NCBI GenBank assembly: GCA_033557675.1
Contig: JAWQRM010000158.1
Span: forward strand, 1 to 28,063
DNA from: Coptodactyla brooksi
Lineage: Eukaryota > Arthropoda > Insecta > Coleoptera > Scarabaeidae
Length of the DNA stretch: 28,063 nucleotides
Reading direction: 5' to 3'
The notes beneath the pieces are model-generated. The model searched no databases. It was not told where the DNA came from and saw nothing but the letters and a program-made list of their open reading frames with translations. The translations under genes and the position numbers were made by a program. Positions 1-8,639 of this stretch are shown piece after piece. The stretch's first letter is position 1; the number at the start of each line of letters is the position of its first letter.

Positions 1-2
1 GC

Positions 3-119
3 ATTGACAAGATAAGCGATGCTTTGTTGCAAAATGTGGTTCAAAATTTTGTGAAAAGAGCGGACGTCTGCCGACGTGCTAGAGGTGGACATTTGCCCGA
101 CATCATATTCCATTATTAA
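3..119 (+). pseudogene. C-terminal tail of a Tc1/mariner-superfamily transposase, cut by the window edge
   Basis: An open frame enters from the left edge and stops at a TAA, giving 38 residues. The tail reads NFVKRADVCRRARGGHL, which matches the usual end of insect DDE_3-type transposases: a helix, then a basic Arg-rich segment, then G-G-H followed by a short hydrophobic end. The catalytic domain would lie outside the window, so whether the gene is intact cannot be judged. A consensus AATAAA lies 30 bases after the stop at 149-154, consistent with a transposon 3' end. The assignment rests on family resemblance of a short tail only; a chance frame is possible. Confidence 0.45.
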
Positions 120-148
120 TTCTCATATTTCTACTTTACATTGGTATC

Positions 149-154
149 AATAAA
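149..154 (+). promoter_or_regulatory. Polyadenylation signal AATAAA
   Basis: Canonical hexamer shortly after the transposase-tail stop codon, followed by an A-rich run and a T-rich stretch. It is probably the transcript end of that element. Confidence 0.35.
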
Positions 155-321
155 ACTGAATTTGTCAAAAAAAGTGTGTTTTTAAGCCAATTTCCTTCCT
201 GACCTCAAATTTGCCCACCCTTTACCTGTAGAGTACAAGCATATCCTTATACTCATAGAAAAGTAAACGGGTACACATAACCTTGACCTTTTACTTTAAG
301 TAAAGAGCATACCCTCCAAGA

Positions 322-385
322 ATAGTAATAATAATAATATATTATATATATTATATTATATATATATATAATATATATATATAAT
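322..385. repeat. AT microsatellite (ATA/TAT and TA runs)
   Basis: Almost pure A/T tract made of AATAAT, then TATA-type units. The open minus-strand frame that crosses it is Tyr/Ile-rich because of this repeat and is not a gene. Nothing else is seen between 190 and 540. Confidence 0.85.
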
Positions 386-539
386 TCGATTCGCACTCCG
401 TACCATGAGCGGCAAAACGTCCCAAGTTTGTACGTCAGGGTGTAGTCTGAAAAGTGGCTATGCATCTAGCAGCAATTCTAGGAACGTTGTATTGTTAATT
501 ATTTTTTTAAGTAGGTTGGAGTGACTGTAGTTTACAGGT

Positions 540-1625
540 GCTCAGCAAGATGTCATAATCCTCTTTCTGGATAGATGTCAGTCTCCCTAAAGTGCAGATA
601 CTTCAAGAATTTGCGCTGGATTCTCTCTATGTCGTTCTGGTGGCAGCCGTAGTATAGTTACCAGGTAGTAAAAGCATACTCCAGCCTACTTCTAACATAT
701 GTAAAGTAGAGGACCTTAAGAACAAACGGATTGCTTAGCTTGCGGCATATCCTGATGATAAATCCTAATATCTTAAAAGCTGCAGAGCAAATAAACTCTA
801 CGTGAGCTTCACAGGATAGTTGTTTATTGAAGTGCACAACCAGGTCTTTAAAGGTCGAAAGGGTAACGAGTATCTGCCCTGCTATGGAATAGGAAGATAA
901 TATTAGTAGGTGTCTCCGTGTGAAAGTCACGTGGAAACACCTATCAGTATTCAGTGAAAGTCCATTGCGTTGACACCAGGTGTTGAACAGCAATAAGTTC
1001 CGCTGAAGAATTTGCACGTCATCTGCATAAGCTAATACACAGGTTAAAGTTAAAAAGAAACGATCCCAAATTGCATCCTTGTGGAAACACCGGAGTTACT
1101 GGTATATGCTTTAGACCTGAAGCCATTGTAGGTCACATAATTCAATTTGTTCACTAAGTATGACCGAAGAAAATTATAAGAGGAAGGGATAAAGGCAAAT
1201 ATTATTAGTTTTTTGAGCAAAATATCATGTGACACTCGATCGAATGCCGATCGAGTGTCCATTCAACCTCCACCTCCATTCAACACTTTTGCGGCAACTT
1301 GTAGGAAACTCGTCAGGTTTGTGGTTGTAAAATGACCAGGAACAAATCCATGCTGATGGATTGATATATATATATATGGTCTTACATGGGCAAAGACATT
1401 GGACTACATTATTAAGTACTTTTGCAAAATTTGAAATAATGGCAATTGGGCGATAGTTAGATATCAAGCTCCTCTCACCTTCCTTATCTAGTAGTGTTAT
1501 TCAACATGATGGAAAAACTGACCTTCAAGTGCGAGGTTAATCATCGTTGCTAATGGACAACATAGTACCGTTATACCGTTTTGAAGACGAAGATGCGCAG
1601 TGGCTTGGGGAGAGTTTTATTATTA
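540..1625 (-). pseudogene. Non-LTR retrotransposon reverse transcriptase relic (jockey/CR1-like)
   Basis: Read on the minus strand, the RT motifs appear in the correct order. SNYRPIAIISNFAKVL (motif 1 region; NYRP codons at 1448-1458) comes first, then a QHGF-like block, then AFDRVSHDILLKKL, then a G-V-S-Q-G-C-N-L-G box, then the catalytic YADD at 1018-1029. The thumb follows, with KDL..HFNKQLS, KILGFIIRICR and RSRLEYA, and finally IERIQRKFLKYLHF near 580-640. In an active element this enzyme copies its RNA onto a nicked chromosomal site. Here the frame changes several times: one extra base sits in the G-V-P-Q-G box, a stop replaces a residue after the LEYA..W block, and the stretch between the GNLG box and YADD is shortened. 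The endonuclease domain is absent, so it is truncated at the 5' side. A 12-bp inverted copy (1231-1259) sits directly upstream of the AFDRV codons. Confidence 0.85.
1231..1259. repeat. Perfect inverted repeat, 12-bp arms, 5-base loop
   Basis: GACACTCGATCG at 1231-1242 pairs with CGATCGAGTGTC at 1248-1259. The 1231-1247 side, read on minus, encodes the RT-family residues F-D-R-V. The other arm replaces the residues expected before K-A-F-D and is therefore the newly inserted inverted copy. Confidence 0.85.
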
Positions 1626-1682
1626 GATTGAAAGTGTGATTACGTTATCTCAGTGATATAGTGATCAGTATAATATGATCCT

Positions 1683-2253
1683 GGCTATCAAAAAGATATC
1701 GGTCAAGAACTTGGTGTTAGTCAAGTTACGGTATCTCGGAGTGTGAATGCAATAGTTGACAGCATAATTACGCATGCAAATAAATGGATAAAGTTTCTAA
1801 TTACCAACAATGACATAACTGAGGTATAACTGATATAACAGTTATGGCAAAGCACCATTATTGATGTTGTTCATTCTACCCACATAGAGATATTGAAACC
1901 AAAACTCCATGGAGATGAGTGCATTAATCAAAAAGGGTAAGCTTACGCTGAATGTTCAAACCACTTCTGGTTGGTGATATGGAAAAATTCACAAGCGATA
2001 TTACAATTAAGAAATAAAGGTGTTGTGCTACTTGGTGGTGATGGATATGGAATAGAGCCATGTCTAATGACTTCATTTAGAAATCCTACTAAAATGTACC
2101 AAAAATAATAGTTACATGTGTTGCAAAAACTTGAAAAAACTTAAGAAGATGAAGAAAACTATGACATTAATCATAATGATGAACTACCCTCTTCGCCATA
2201 AAGGACAAGAAATCAGAAGAAACTTGAGTATTGTAATAAACAATATTAATTAA
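1683..2253 (+). pseudogene. PIF/Harbinger transposase relic (HARBI1-like)
   Basis: Conserved blocks of the Harbinger/HARBI1 nuclease occur in order. The DNA-binding helix gives DIGQELGVSQVTVSRSVNAI, followed by HANKWIKF. A block ending STHIEI near 1860 corresponds to the first catalytic aspartate, then come N-Q-K-G and L-N-V-Q. VVLLGGDGYGIEPCLMTSF (2028-2082) matches the second aspartate region, where L-L-G-D-S-G-Y is usual. The tail ends G-Q-E-I-R-R-N-L, the usual C-terminal motif. Nearly everything is in one frame, but there are stops near 1827, 1836 and 1938, a local frame change around N-V-Q, and the part with the third acidic residue is missing. It cannot encode an active enzyme. The facing minus-strand coiled-coil frame downstream may be its partner gene. 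Confidence 0.8.
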
Positions 2254-2312
2254 AGCTTGAGTATTGTAATAATTAACAGAAACCTAAGTATTGTAGTAAC
2301 TAACAAAATGAA
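2221..2312. repeat. Three degenerate ~30-bp tandem units
   Basis: The core CTTGAGTATTGTAATAA occurs near 2222 and 2256, and a diverged form (CCTAAGTATTGTAGTAA) near 2283. The first copy overlaps the last codons of the Harbinger transposase, so the array grew from the element's own 3' end. Confidence 0.7.
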
Positions 2313-2338
2313 TAAACAATTAATAATAAAATTCTTTT

Positions 2339-2647
2339 TTATAAGTTGAAGTTCGTCTCGTTTCCATCAAAAACAGTTTTTGGTATAGATTTTTTACGCT
2401 GCATCACTTCCAACTTCTTTTCATGGTATTCCCTTTGTAGTATACTCTTACGGTACTGCTGTAAGAGAACTAAGCGTTGAAGTTCTTTTGTGGCAAGTCT
2501 TCTAGTTTGATCTGTTTCATACTTCTCTGCCGCTATTTTTTTTTGGGGTTTTTTCAGTAGATGCTTCACTCCTTCTTCGCTGAATAGATCCGCATTCATG
2601 AATACTAATTTGCATGGAAGGATTACAAGTTTTAGGAACTGTAACAT
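2339..2647 (-). CDS. Basic coiled-coil frame, possible Harbinger accessory (Myb/MADF-type) C-terminus
   Basis: This is a 102-codon uninterrupted frame. Residues 30-92 are rich in Lys, Glu, Gln, Arg and Leu and predict one long charged helix (for example ELQRLVLLQQYRKSILQREY). PIF/Harbinger elements carry a second gene for a Myb/SANT or MADF DNA-binding protein whose C-terminus often ends in this kind of Leu/Lys/Glu helix, and this frame faces the transposase relic tail to tail. No Myb or MADF domain is visible upstream, so only the tail would be left. The link is an inference from position and composition. Alternatives are a host exon or a chance frame in Lys-rich sequence. Confidence 0.35.
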   Translation of the reverse strand: MLQFLKLVILPCKLVFMNADLFSEEGVKHLLKKPQKKIAAEKYETDQTRRLATKELQRLVLLQQYRKSILQREYHEKKLEVMQRKKSIPKTVFDGNETNFNL

Positions 2648-2737
2648 GGAAAGAAAGAAATGCTTGCACTCGTACCTTTTTCCGTAAACTCATAACCTTA
2701 TACTTCTACCTTATGCTTGAGGGGATATCTTTCGTTT

Positions 2738-2754
2738 TTTTATGAATACGGCCC
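2738..2754. repeat. Putative transposon terminal sequence (GGGCCGTATTCATAAA type)
   Basis: Read on the minus strand it begins GGGCCGTATTCATAA, a motif I associate with ends of Harbinger/ISL2EU-type elements. It lies just beyond the minus-strand coiled-coil frame, where the right end of the Harbinger element would be. I found no matching left end near 1.6 kb. Confidence 0.35.
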
Positions 2755-2759
2755 AATGA

Positions 2760-3090
2760 TTACGTATTATTATTTTGTTACAATGGACTAGGTCAAACCA
2801 GAAATCGAGAATTGAGAACCAAGCGATAAAAAACAAAAGTGAAGAAAAATGAAAGGTTATAGAATCACGAAACTCGAATCAAGAACCCAGAATTGAGAAT
2901 GACTAACAGTTAACTAACTTAAAGTAAGTTAAATGACTAAGTTAAATGACTAAAGTTAACTAAGTTCGTGTAGTTTTCAATGAATCCGCTGAATCCGAAT
3001 ATGACAACAAAGAAGCTGTATTACGCACCATTTTTTTTCTTACACTTCATCACTAAATATTTAAAGAAGTGAAATAAAAGGAAGGAATAG
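2760..3090. other. Noncoding stretch with short TTAA/ACTAA repeats
   Basis: A+T-rich with no recognisable frame. Positions 2909-2965 contain GTTAACTAA-type units and two adjacent copies of AAGTTAAATGACTAA, a short slippage-type array. Confidence 0.6.
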
Positions 3091-3530
3091 AAACTGTTTA
3101 TAGATTCGTCTAAAGCTGCTTTAAAAGCTGTTTTATTGCATAATGGTAACACTTTAAATAAAATAATCTATTCTGATCATGGTTGAAAATCATTTGTATG
3201 ATTTTTTGGCGATTTGAAAATATCACGCTTGCTCCTTGACCAGCAAAGTGGCTTAACCAAATTCCCATGTTTCTTATGTGAATGGAACAGCTGGGCAAGT
3301 GGCCAATGTTGGTTCAGAAAAAATTGCAGGAAAAGATAAGACCTGGGGAGAAGAATATTCTGCGCAAGAACGCTGTGGTCCCGGAAAATATTGTGCTGCT
3401 ACCTCCACGCACTAAATTAGACCTAATAAAATAGTTTGTGAAAGCTTTGCCCAAAGACGGACGATGTGTCATCCATTTCTGTTAGAGGTTTCTTCATCTA
3501 TCAGAAGGAGTACTGGAAAAAAAGCGTATT
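3091..3530 (+). pseudogene. Relic of an invertebrate repeat-associated protein family of unknown function
   Basis: Conserved blocks of a family I recognise from many arthropod genomes, but cannot name functionally, appear in order. LFIDSSKAALKAVLLHNGN comes first (3094-3150), then G-D-L-K-I-S-R-L-L, then QQSGLTKFPCFLCEWNS (3240-3285). After a frame change come KIRPGEKNIL and NIVLLPPRTKLDLIK, then FVKALPKDGRC, and after another change a short LSE..LE.K segment. The Cys-Phe-Leu-Cys-Glu-Trp motif and the P-P-x-x-x-K-L-x-L block are the diagnostic parts. Stops occur after the I-Y-S-D-H-G block and between D-L-I-K and F-V-K, and the middle is deleted. These proteins are usually multicopy and probably belong to a mobile element. 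Their biochemical role is unknown to me. Confidence 0.6.
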
Positions 3531-3539
3531 CAAACATAT

Positions 3540-3840
3540 TGTAAAAGACGTCTGCCTAACCTGGACAAAAAGACACTGCAGCTTGTTACATATTTTGTTT
3601 ACAACTGACAGTTGTTGTAGTATCCATTTTCATTCACTTTGCACTTTCTTCAGTTGCTTTAAACTGTATTGTGGACCATAAAGTTTGAAGCTTTGTGGTT
3701 AATTCCTGGATGATTTCTTTGAGATCAGTTTCAATTCCTGCCAAGAATATCCTTATCAATTTGAGTTGGTCTTCCAGATCACCTACAGAAATTCCTTTCA
3801 GAAATCACCATTCTTAAACTTATTAAACCAACACTAGTAC
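3540..3840 (-). pseudogene. Mariner-type transposase N-terminal (DNA-binding) relic
   Basis: Minus-strand reading gives the start of a mariner/SETMAR-type transposase. W-F-N-K-F-K-N-G-D-F (3801-3833) is the first helix-turn-helix block, then GRPTQIDKDIL (3745-3775), then a helix resembling D-P-K-x-x-x-x-E-L, then S-L-K-Q-L-K-K-V-Q at the second helix-turn-helix. The linker reads K-W-I-L-Q-Q-L-S-V-V-N-K (3600-3640), matching the usual K-W-V-P-H-E-L-x-x-x-N-K. The frame shifts at least three times and has stops. No catalytic domain follows: the frame runs into the unrelated relic at 3530, so the copy is truncated. It lies downstream of, but is not obviously part of, the transposase relic at 3973-4510. 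Confidence 0.65.
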
Positions 3841-3972
3841 GTTCTGAAATCCAAGACCACACCATACCATACAGGGCTTTCAGAAATGTCCAAGTCCCAC
3901 GTAAATTGCAACAATTTGCAACATTAGGCAACCAAACTTGCGGTGTGGTAATGATTAGAATAAAATACCCTA

Positions 3973-4510
3973 ACCGTCATATAAATTTACTCTACGCTTT
4001 ATACTCTCAAAAATCATTTCCAACTCTTCAATTGTGTCAAGCCGATTCTTAAATATATTATTTTCAATACGTCCAATTTCTAACAAATCTCTACTAATTA
4101 CACGGTACCCATAAAATTGTTTCAAATATCTTAAAATTTGCCAAACTGGAGCTCATCGTCATGGATTTTTTCTATTGTTTGTTAAAAAATGGCATGATAT
4201 CGTTCCATATTAATTGTATCTCTGAAGAAAATTGGACCAATTGTCCTTCTCCCTAAAATGGCTATCTATATACCAATCTTCTGAAAATTTAGCGGCGTTT
4301 CAATAAAGTAATGTGGATTCTCTGTAGTCCACGTTCGATAATCTTGACTATTGACATACCCGGATAAATGTACCCATATTTCGTCAGAAAAAAGTGAAAA
4401 AGTTGAACCACTAACAATATTGTACCCGTTGATTATAGTCAGGCGGATATACCTGCTGAACAACAAACATTTCGTAGGGTTTCATATGCAGGTTCTGCTT
4501 TAATGCGTTG
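3973..4510 (-). pseudogene. Tc1/mariner-superfamily transposase relic (DDE_3 type)
   Basis: The minus strand reads NALKQNLHMKPYEMFVVQQ (HPYK-type linker), then FSDEIWVHLSGYVNSQDYR with the first catalytic Asp, then TWTTENPHYFIETPLNFQKI, then R-R-T-I-G-P-I-F-F. It continues with Y-R-V-I-S-R-D-L and NRLDTIEELEMIFESIKRRV. Order and spacing are those of the insect transposase subfamily whose blocks are S-D-E-x-x-F-H-L-x-G-x-V-N and R-x-x-G-P-x-F-F. The part carrying the second Asp (Q-Q-D-G-A) is unrecognisable, and the S-P-D-L block with the third Asp is deleted between S-R-D-L and the tail. Several frame changes occur. It is a dead fragment. Its 5' break coincides with the 16-bp-arm hairpin at 4527-4564. 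Confidence 0.8.
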
Positions 4511-4526
4511 GGAATAGTCTATTAAT

Positions 4527-4564
4527 ATGATGCCTTGGGAATACATCGATTCCCAAGGCATCAT
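4527..4564. repeat. Perfect inverted repeat, 16-bp arms, 6-base loop
   Basis: ATGATGCCTTGGGAAT at 4527-4542 is the exact reverse complement of ATTCCCAAGGCATCAT at 4549-4564. It lies exactly where the upstream transposase relic loses its family resemblance. Confidence 0.9.
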
Positions 4565-4761
4565 CGACGGGCATCAAGGAAGGAAACATCGACGTTTTAC
4601 GCAAAGCACTCTGCACTTAATTATGCGGGGAGTAAATCTTGCGTGGCGCTCTAGACTCGAACATATTTATTGATGTAATTCGAAAATTTTGTTATAGAAC
4701 CAAATTCTTTTTATACTCAAATGAAAAGAATAAACCAGAAGCTATAAAATTATTATTAAAA

Positions 4762-4797
4762 AATGTATACTATTCCATTTACGCAATAGTATACATT
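4762..4797. repeat. Perfect inverted repeat, 13-bp arms, overlapping a direct repeat
   Basis: AATGTATACTATT (4762-4774) pairs with AATAGTATACATT (4785-4797). The loop plus right flank also repeat ATTCCATTTAC directly. This combination is expected if synthesis folded back, copied the other strand, then returned to its template. Confidence 0.85.
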
Positions 4798-5737
4798 CCA
4801 TTTACACCATGTATGTTAATGCCAGATTTTAGTTTTCTATATGGTCGTTTGCTTACCCTATATCACAGTTTTTGTCCTGCAACGATATCTCTTCCCAAAT
4901 CCGAGATATCCGGTGGGAAAATCATCCTGGGACACTCGGTATAATAGTACAAATTACATTTTTTGACATACCACGCATCGCATTTTAATACTTGCGGTAA
5001 ACTTGTTGATGTGAAATAAACCTACGCATAGATTATTAAATTTTCCTTTCTATAACTCAAATGCGCTACGTTACTTTTGCGGTTTATTTAATTAGGTTTA
5101 CGTGTCCCAATTAGAAGAGTCCTCCAAAAGCAGAAAAATCATCTATCATAGGTCGCGTTGTGGTGTCACTCTTGGGATATCGTAGGACATCGCGGAGCAG
5201 AATCGACTTCGGTATCCTGGGGCTATGCGCACAACATCAAACTTTTACGGCACCCTCTGAAAAAAAAATTGTGTGGGCGAAAGGTCGGCGGGGTCGATTC
5301 TGTTATTCACATTCAACCTTGAGGGGGCGCGCGTTTCGTTACGAAACGAACGATAATTTTGGTAATAAATACTAACTTGTCTTATGTACTCTAGTATAAC
5401 GTATAATAATCGATTTTCTCAATGGATTTAGTATTTCATAATCTAGTACAAAGGTCAGCTTTGTCGTAGAACATATTGTGTTGACAAATTGTTTTTTTTT
5501 TGGCGTTGAACTTGGCACATTACGAATAGCCTTCCCGTCTGCAGAATGAAGCTTAAAATCCACGAAAATTTATATTGCAATAAACCTATTAAATTTGTCA
5601 TTTTAACACTAAAGTACCAATACAGTATACAGCGCTGTAGAAGAAATAGTCAAAGTAAAGTGCAGTAATAGACAGAATGAATTGTTGTTTTTGCTTATTA
5701 TGAAGGATCTTCAGAAACCTTTTGTTTTAAAGCTTAA

Positions 5738-5768
5738 AATAATCAGTCTAAAATTTAAACTGATTATT
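5738..5768. repeat. Inverted repeat, 10-bp arms, 11-base loop
   Basis: AATAATCAGT (5738-5747) pairs with ACTGATTATT (5759-5768). It is weaker than the other hairpins because the arms are A+T-rich. Confidence 0.6.
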
Positions 5769-6374
5769 CGTGATCTCTCCTTTCCAAATTTTCTTTCCAG
5801 TTTTATTTCGATTTTCTGTCTTATGCAAGTTTTTTTTAAACTCACGATCATAAAATTAAATGAATTATGGGAATAACTAGCTATTTGACGCGTTACACCC
5901 AGATAACTATCGAGTAAATTTCCATATCCTACGTGTTATTTCTACTTGTACCTTATATGGTCGAATACCAACGGCCGTCTATTAGAAGATTTTAATCTTG
6001 CTTCTGTTAAGAGTACTTTTTTTGCAACTACATGGAATTTTCACACGGTTGAATAGAACAAACATATTCGATAACATGGGATACAAAACGAGTACGTGTT
6101 GTACTACACATGACTTTCTCTTGTCTTATGAAAAACGTGTCTTGTCATATAATTAATAAATAATTAATGTTATGCGTGTTTAACATTTTGATTCAGTAAT
6201 TATTACTTGAATAATTAACATAGAGGCGTTTGGATTTCAAAGTTTGTCTTTCACGTCAAATTTAGATATTGGAGTTAATACACGCCTTCACCACACCAAG
6301 ATTGATTACTTAAAATCTCACTCTCGACATAAGTTTCGGATATTTGCAACCGTGGTAATAATTTTGTAAGAAAT

Positions 6375-6983
6375 ATGGTGTTTTCGGACGAGGCTGCGTT
6401 TTGTTTGAACGCTACAGTTAATCGACATAACTGTGGCTACTGGTCGCAAACTAATCCTCACTGGGTGCAGGAGACTCATACGCAACATCCTCAAAAATTA
6501 AACGTCTGGGCCGGTATTTACAATAATAGAATTGTGGGGCCTTTCTTCTTACAAGAAACTTTTAACGGAGAAAGGTATTTAGAGCTTTTAGGCACACAAG
6601 TGATTCCCACGCTGGAGGTAAATGGACAATTGCCAAATAATATCTGGTTTCAGCAGGACGGGGCACCACTCCATTACGCTCGCATTGTTTGAAATCATTT
6701 AGACAGGAAATTTCATCGCAGATGGTTTGGAAGAAGAGATACCATTGAATGGTCTGCGCGATCCCCCGACCTTAACCCACTGGATTTTTTTCTATAGGGT
6801 TATTCAAAGTCCAAAGTTTATGTTAACAGACCAGATAATTTGCAAGAGCTATCTGAAAAAATAACCCAAGAGATTCAGATAATTCCACCAGAAATAATAG
6901 CCAACGTTACAGGAGAATTTACAAATCGACTTGGGTACTGTCAAGAAGTAGACGGTGCTCAGTTTGAACACTTAATTCATTAA
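6375..6983 (+). pseudogene. Tc1/mariner-superfamily transposase catalytic domain with two in-frame stops
   Basis: One frame of 202 codons carries the entire DDE domain of an insect Tc1/mariner-superfamily transposase. V-F-S-D-E-A-A-F contains catalytic Asp 1 (residue 5), NVWAGIYNNRIVGPFFLQET follows, W-F-Q-Q-D-G-A-P contains Asp 2 (residue 95), and WSARSPDLNPLDFFL contains the third acidic residue, an Asp (residue 132). That leaves 36 residues between the last two, counting the stop. The tail ends G-A-Q-F-E-H-L-I-H before TAA. Only two lesions interrupt it: TGA at 6690-6692, and a TAG where family members have the Trp of L-W-G-Y. No frameshift is visible, so this is among the younger copies here. 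The N-terminal DNA-binding domains could not be found upstream, so it is 5'-truncated or rearranged. Confidence 0.85.
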
Positions 6984-7715
6984 GTTTAGTATCGGTTTAC
7001 ACCGCACTCCTGTTTTACGTCAATGTTCTGTAATTCATTTCATTTTGGTTAATAATGTGATTATGTTTCTTTAATAGACTACTAGATCTCATTATCTCGG
7101 TTGGCATTGAAATAAAAAATATTGGACCTTATATTTCTGTACTCGTAATAAAATGCTCCTTTCGAAACTAAAATAATATGCAGGGTTTTTCATTATAAAT
7201 TTAAAAATCGGCATTACTTCCGGTTAAACCGGAGGTTCAAAATAGTTTGAAAATAGTATTAAAAGATCTGTGAAAATCTCGACGTAATCTTGCCTGTTCT
7301 ATTCGCAATTTTGTGTGTGATAATTCTCATCAAGAATTTATACATACATATATGTGGGTTTGGAAGCTTTGGTTTCGTAGCCAAGTTGAGCAATTGCCAC
7401 CACTTAGTGAAACCAAGAAATTAACTGGTCGGCCCACGTTTCGTTAGCCTTATTAGCATTTTCGGGAGTGACAAGAGTCGAAAGGAACCCATTTGTTTGT
7501 TATCGCCCCGAAGATAAACAGGATAACTTAGGTTGTCATCGCCTATTTCAATTATATTATACCAATTGTGGCGATCACATTGACGATCTATTAACGTTTT
7601 ACCTGTGATTAATTTGATTGGACCTCAAAGCGGTACCTACGTTATATATATTTAACAGTTGTTTTATCCCAGTGTGCGTCAAGAATATCATAGACAACAA
7701 ACGTTTGAAATGTTA
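6984..7715. other. Noncoding 3' flank of the transposase and unique sequence
   Basis: An AATAAA lies near 7110, and a CAGGGTTTTTCATTATAAA segment near 7183 resembles a DNA-transposon end, possibly that of the 6375-6983 transposase. Beyond it is moderately G+C-richer sequence without any frame. A TATATATA at about 7643-7650 precedes CCCAGTGTG by some 25 bases, which could be a chance core-promoter-like pair. Confidence 0.4.
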
Positions 7716-7769
7716 AATAATATTATAATAATAATAATAATTATAATAATTATAATAATAATAATAATT
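7716..7769. repeat. TAA/TTA trinucleotide microsatellite
   Basis: About 54 bases of ATA/ATT units, ending exactly where the mariner-type terminal sequence begins. Confidence 0.9.
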
Positions 7770-7805
7770 GAGTTGTTCGGAAGGTAATTTCGTTTTTTTC
7801 GCAGT
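7768..7805. repeat. Mariner-type terminal sequence (solo end)
   Basis: TTGAGTTGTTCGGAAGGTAA, continuing TTTCGTTTTTTTCGC, has the layout of cecropia/irritans-type mariner inverted ends (TTAGGTTG..CAAAAGTAATT..GTTTTT). It begins at a TAA-rich site suitable for TA target insertion. No transposase or second end was found nearby, so it may be a solo or truncated end. Confidence 0.45.
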
Positions 7806-7854
7806 AGAGGTGTTAGTTGTATTTTAACCAGCCGACTTAATTTTAATCGTATAT

Positions 7855-7912
7855 GCATTTTATATTATTATATATTGATAATATTATATATGATTATATA
7901 TTATTATCTCCA
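7855..7912. repeat. AT-rich low-complexity tract
   Basis: ATATTATTATATATTGATAA-type sequence that is self-complementary by composition. No gene was seen from 7806 to 8540. Confidence 0.8.
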
Positions 7913-8540
7913 TCCGATTTTTTTTCTGGAGTAACGTAAAAACAGATTTATAGCTTCCAACAAGACAGGACAAATGATTTGCCTACATTAAGGGCACGAA
8001 TTTAAAACTGCATGCAATTTTTATAATCGTTTAAGATATTTTGTATTTGCAGAAGAGGGTTCTGAGCATTTAATTTCATTTTAAATGATCCTTTGTTTAC
8101 TTTTTTCATTCTTAAGAATATCTTTTTGCATCACAGAATACTTTTTGTTAAGAATTTGTTCTTTAGTTTGTCCAAAAGTGTGTTACGCTGTTCTGACTCG
8201 TTCGCTCTCAAACTGAAGGACCCAGTCCGTCACATTTCCGCTCATGATACTAAAACTCTATGAGGCTAATTGTATATCGCCAATCGGCATATCGTTTTAT
8301 ATTCGTTTAAAGCTGGAACCTGAAATCTTGGATAAAGAAATATTCAATATTTGTTTGATTTAAGTTATAAATATTTTAAAAGTATACTAAAATCTGAGGA
8401 TCTGAATTTAATTCGTTCCACGACTGAGCACGTAATGTGAACAAAATTAAAATAAATAAACTCATAATTTACGTAAATAAACTTGCTACCTTGGAGGTCA
8501 CGTTTTTTACTTACAAAAAATAGACTTTTAAAACACAAAG

Positions 8541-8594
8541 GAACCCAACCCAACCCTAAACCCAACCCTAAAAAGAAACCCAACCCTAAAAAGA
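8541..8594. repeat. Short CCCTAA-like array (AACCCAACCCTAAA units)
   Basis: Four variants of AACCCAACCCTAAA occur; the last two are identical 18-base units ending AAAAAG. The unit resembles C-rich telomere repeats (CCCTAAA or CCTAA) but is irregular. The 72-codon minus frame across it (GLGLGLGW-type residues) is a by-product. Confidence 0.7.
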
Positions 8595-8614
8595 CACACT
8601 AGAAGACTACGGTT

Positions 8615-8638
8615 CGGATGCTGTCTCTTCAGCATCCG
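8615..8638. repeat. Inverted repeat, 9-bp arms, 6-base loop
   Basis: CGGATGCTG (8615-8623) pairs with CAGCATCCG (8630-8638), directly beside the CCCTAA-like array. Confidence 0.7.
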
Positions 8639-8639
8639 T

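Larger units (their letters stand above)
4565..6370. other. Noncoding stretch with hairpins and a possible transposon end
   Basis: No recognisable protein. An uninterrupted 101-codon plus frame at 4639-4944 has no family resemblance and is crossed by the hairpin at 4762-4797. Around 4884-4945 there is an 8-bp inverted pair (GATATCTC/GAGATATC), followed on the minus strand by ACCGAGTGTCCCAGGATGAT, which resembles a terminal sequence of an insect DNA transposon; no partner end was found. Positions 5155-5350 are richer in G+C and contain CGTTTCGTTACGAAACG. A 63-codon minus frame (5372-5563) is unrecognised. Confidence 0.4.

Noticed and set aside
253..465. 70-codon minus frame rich in Tyr and Ile
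   Set aside because: It is generated by the AT microsatellite and has no domain.
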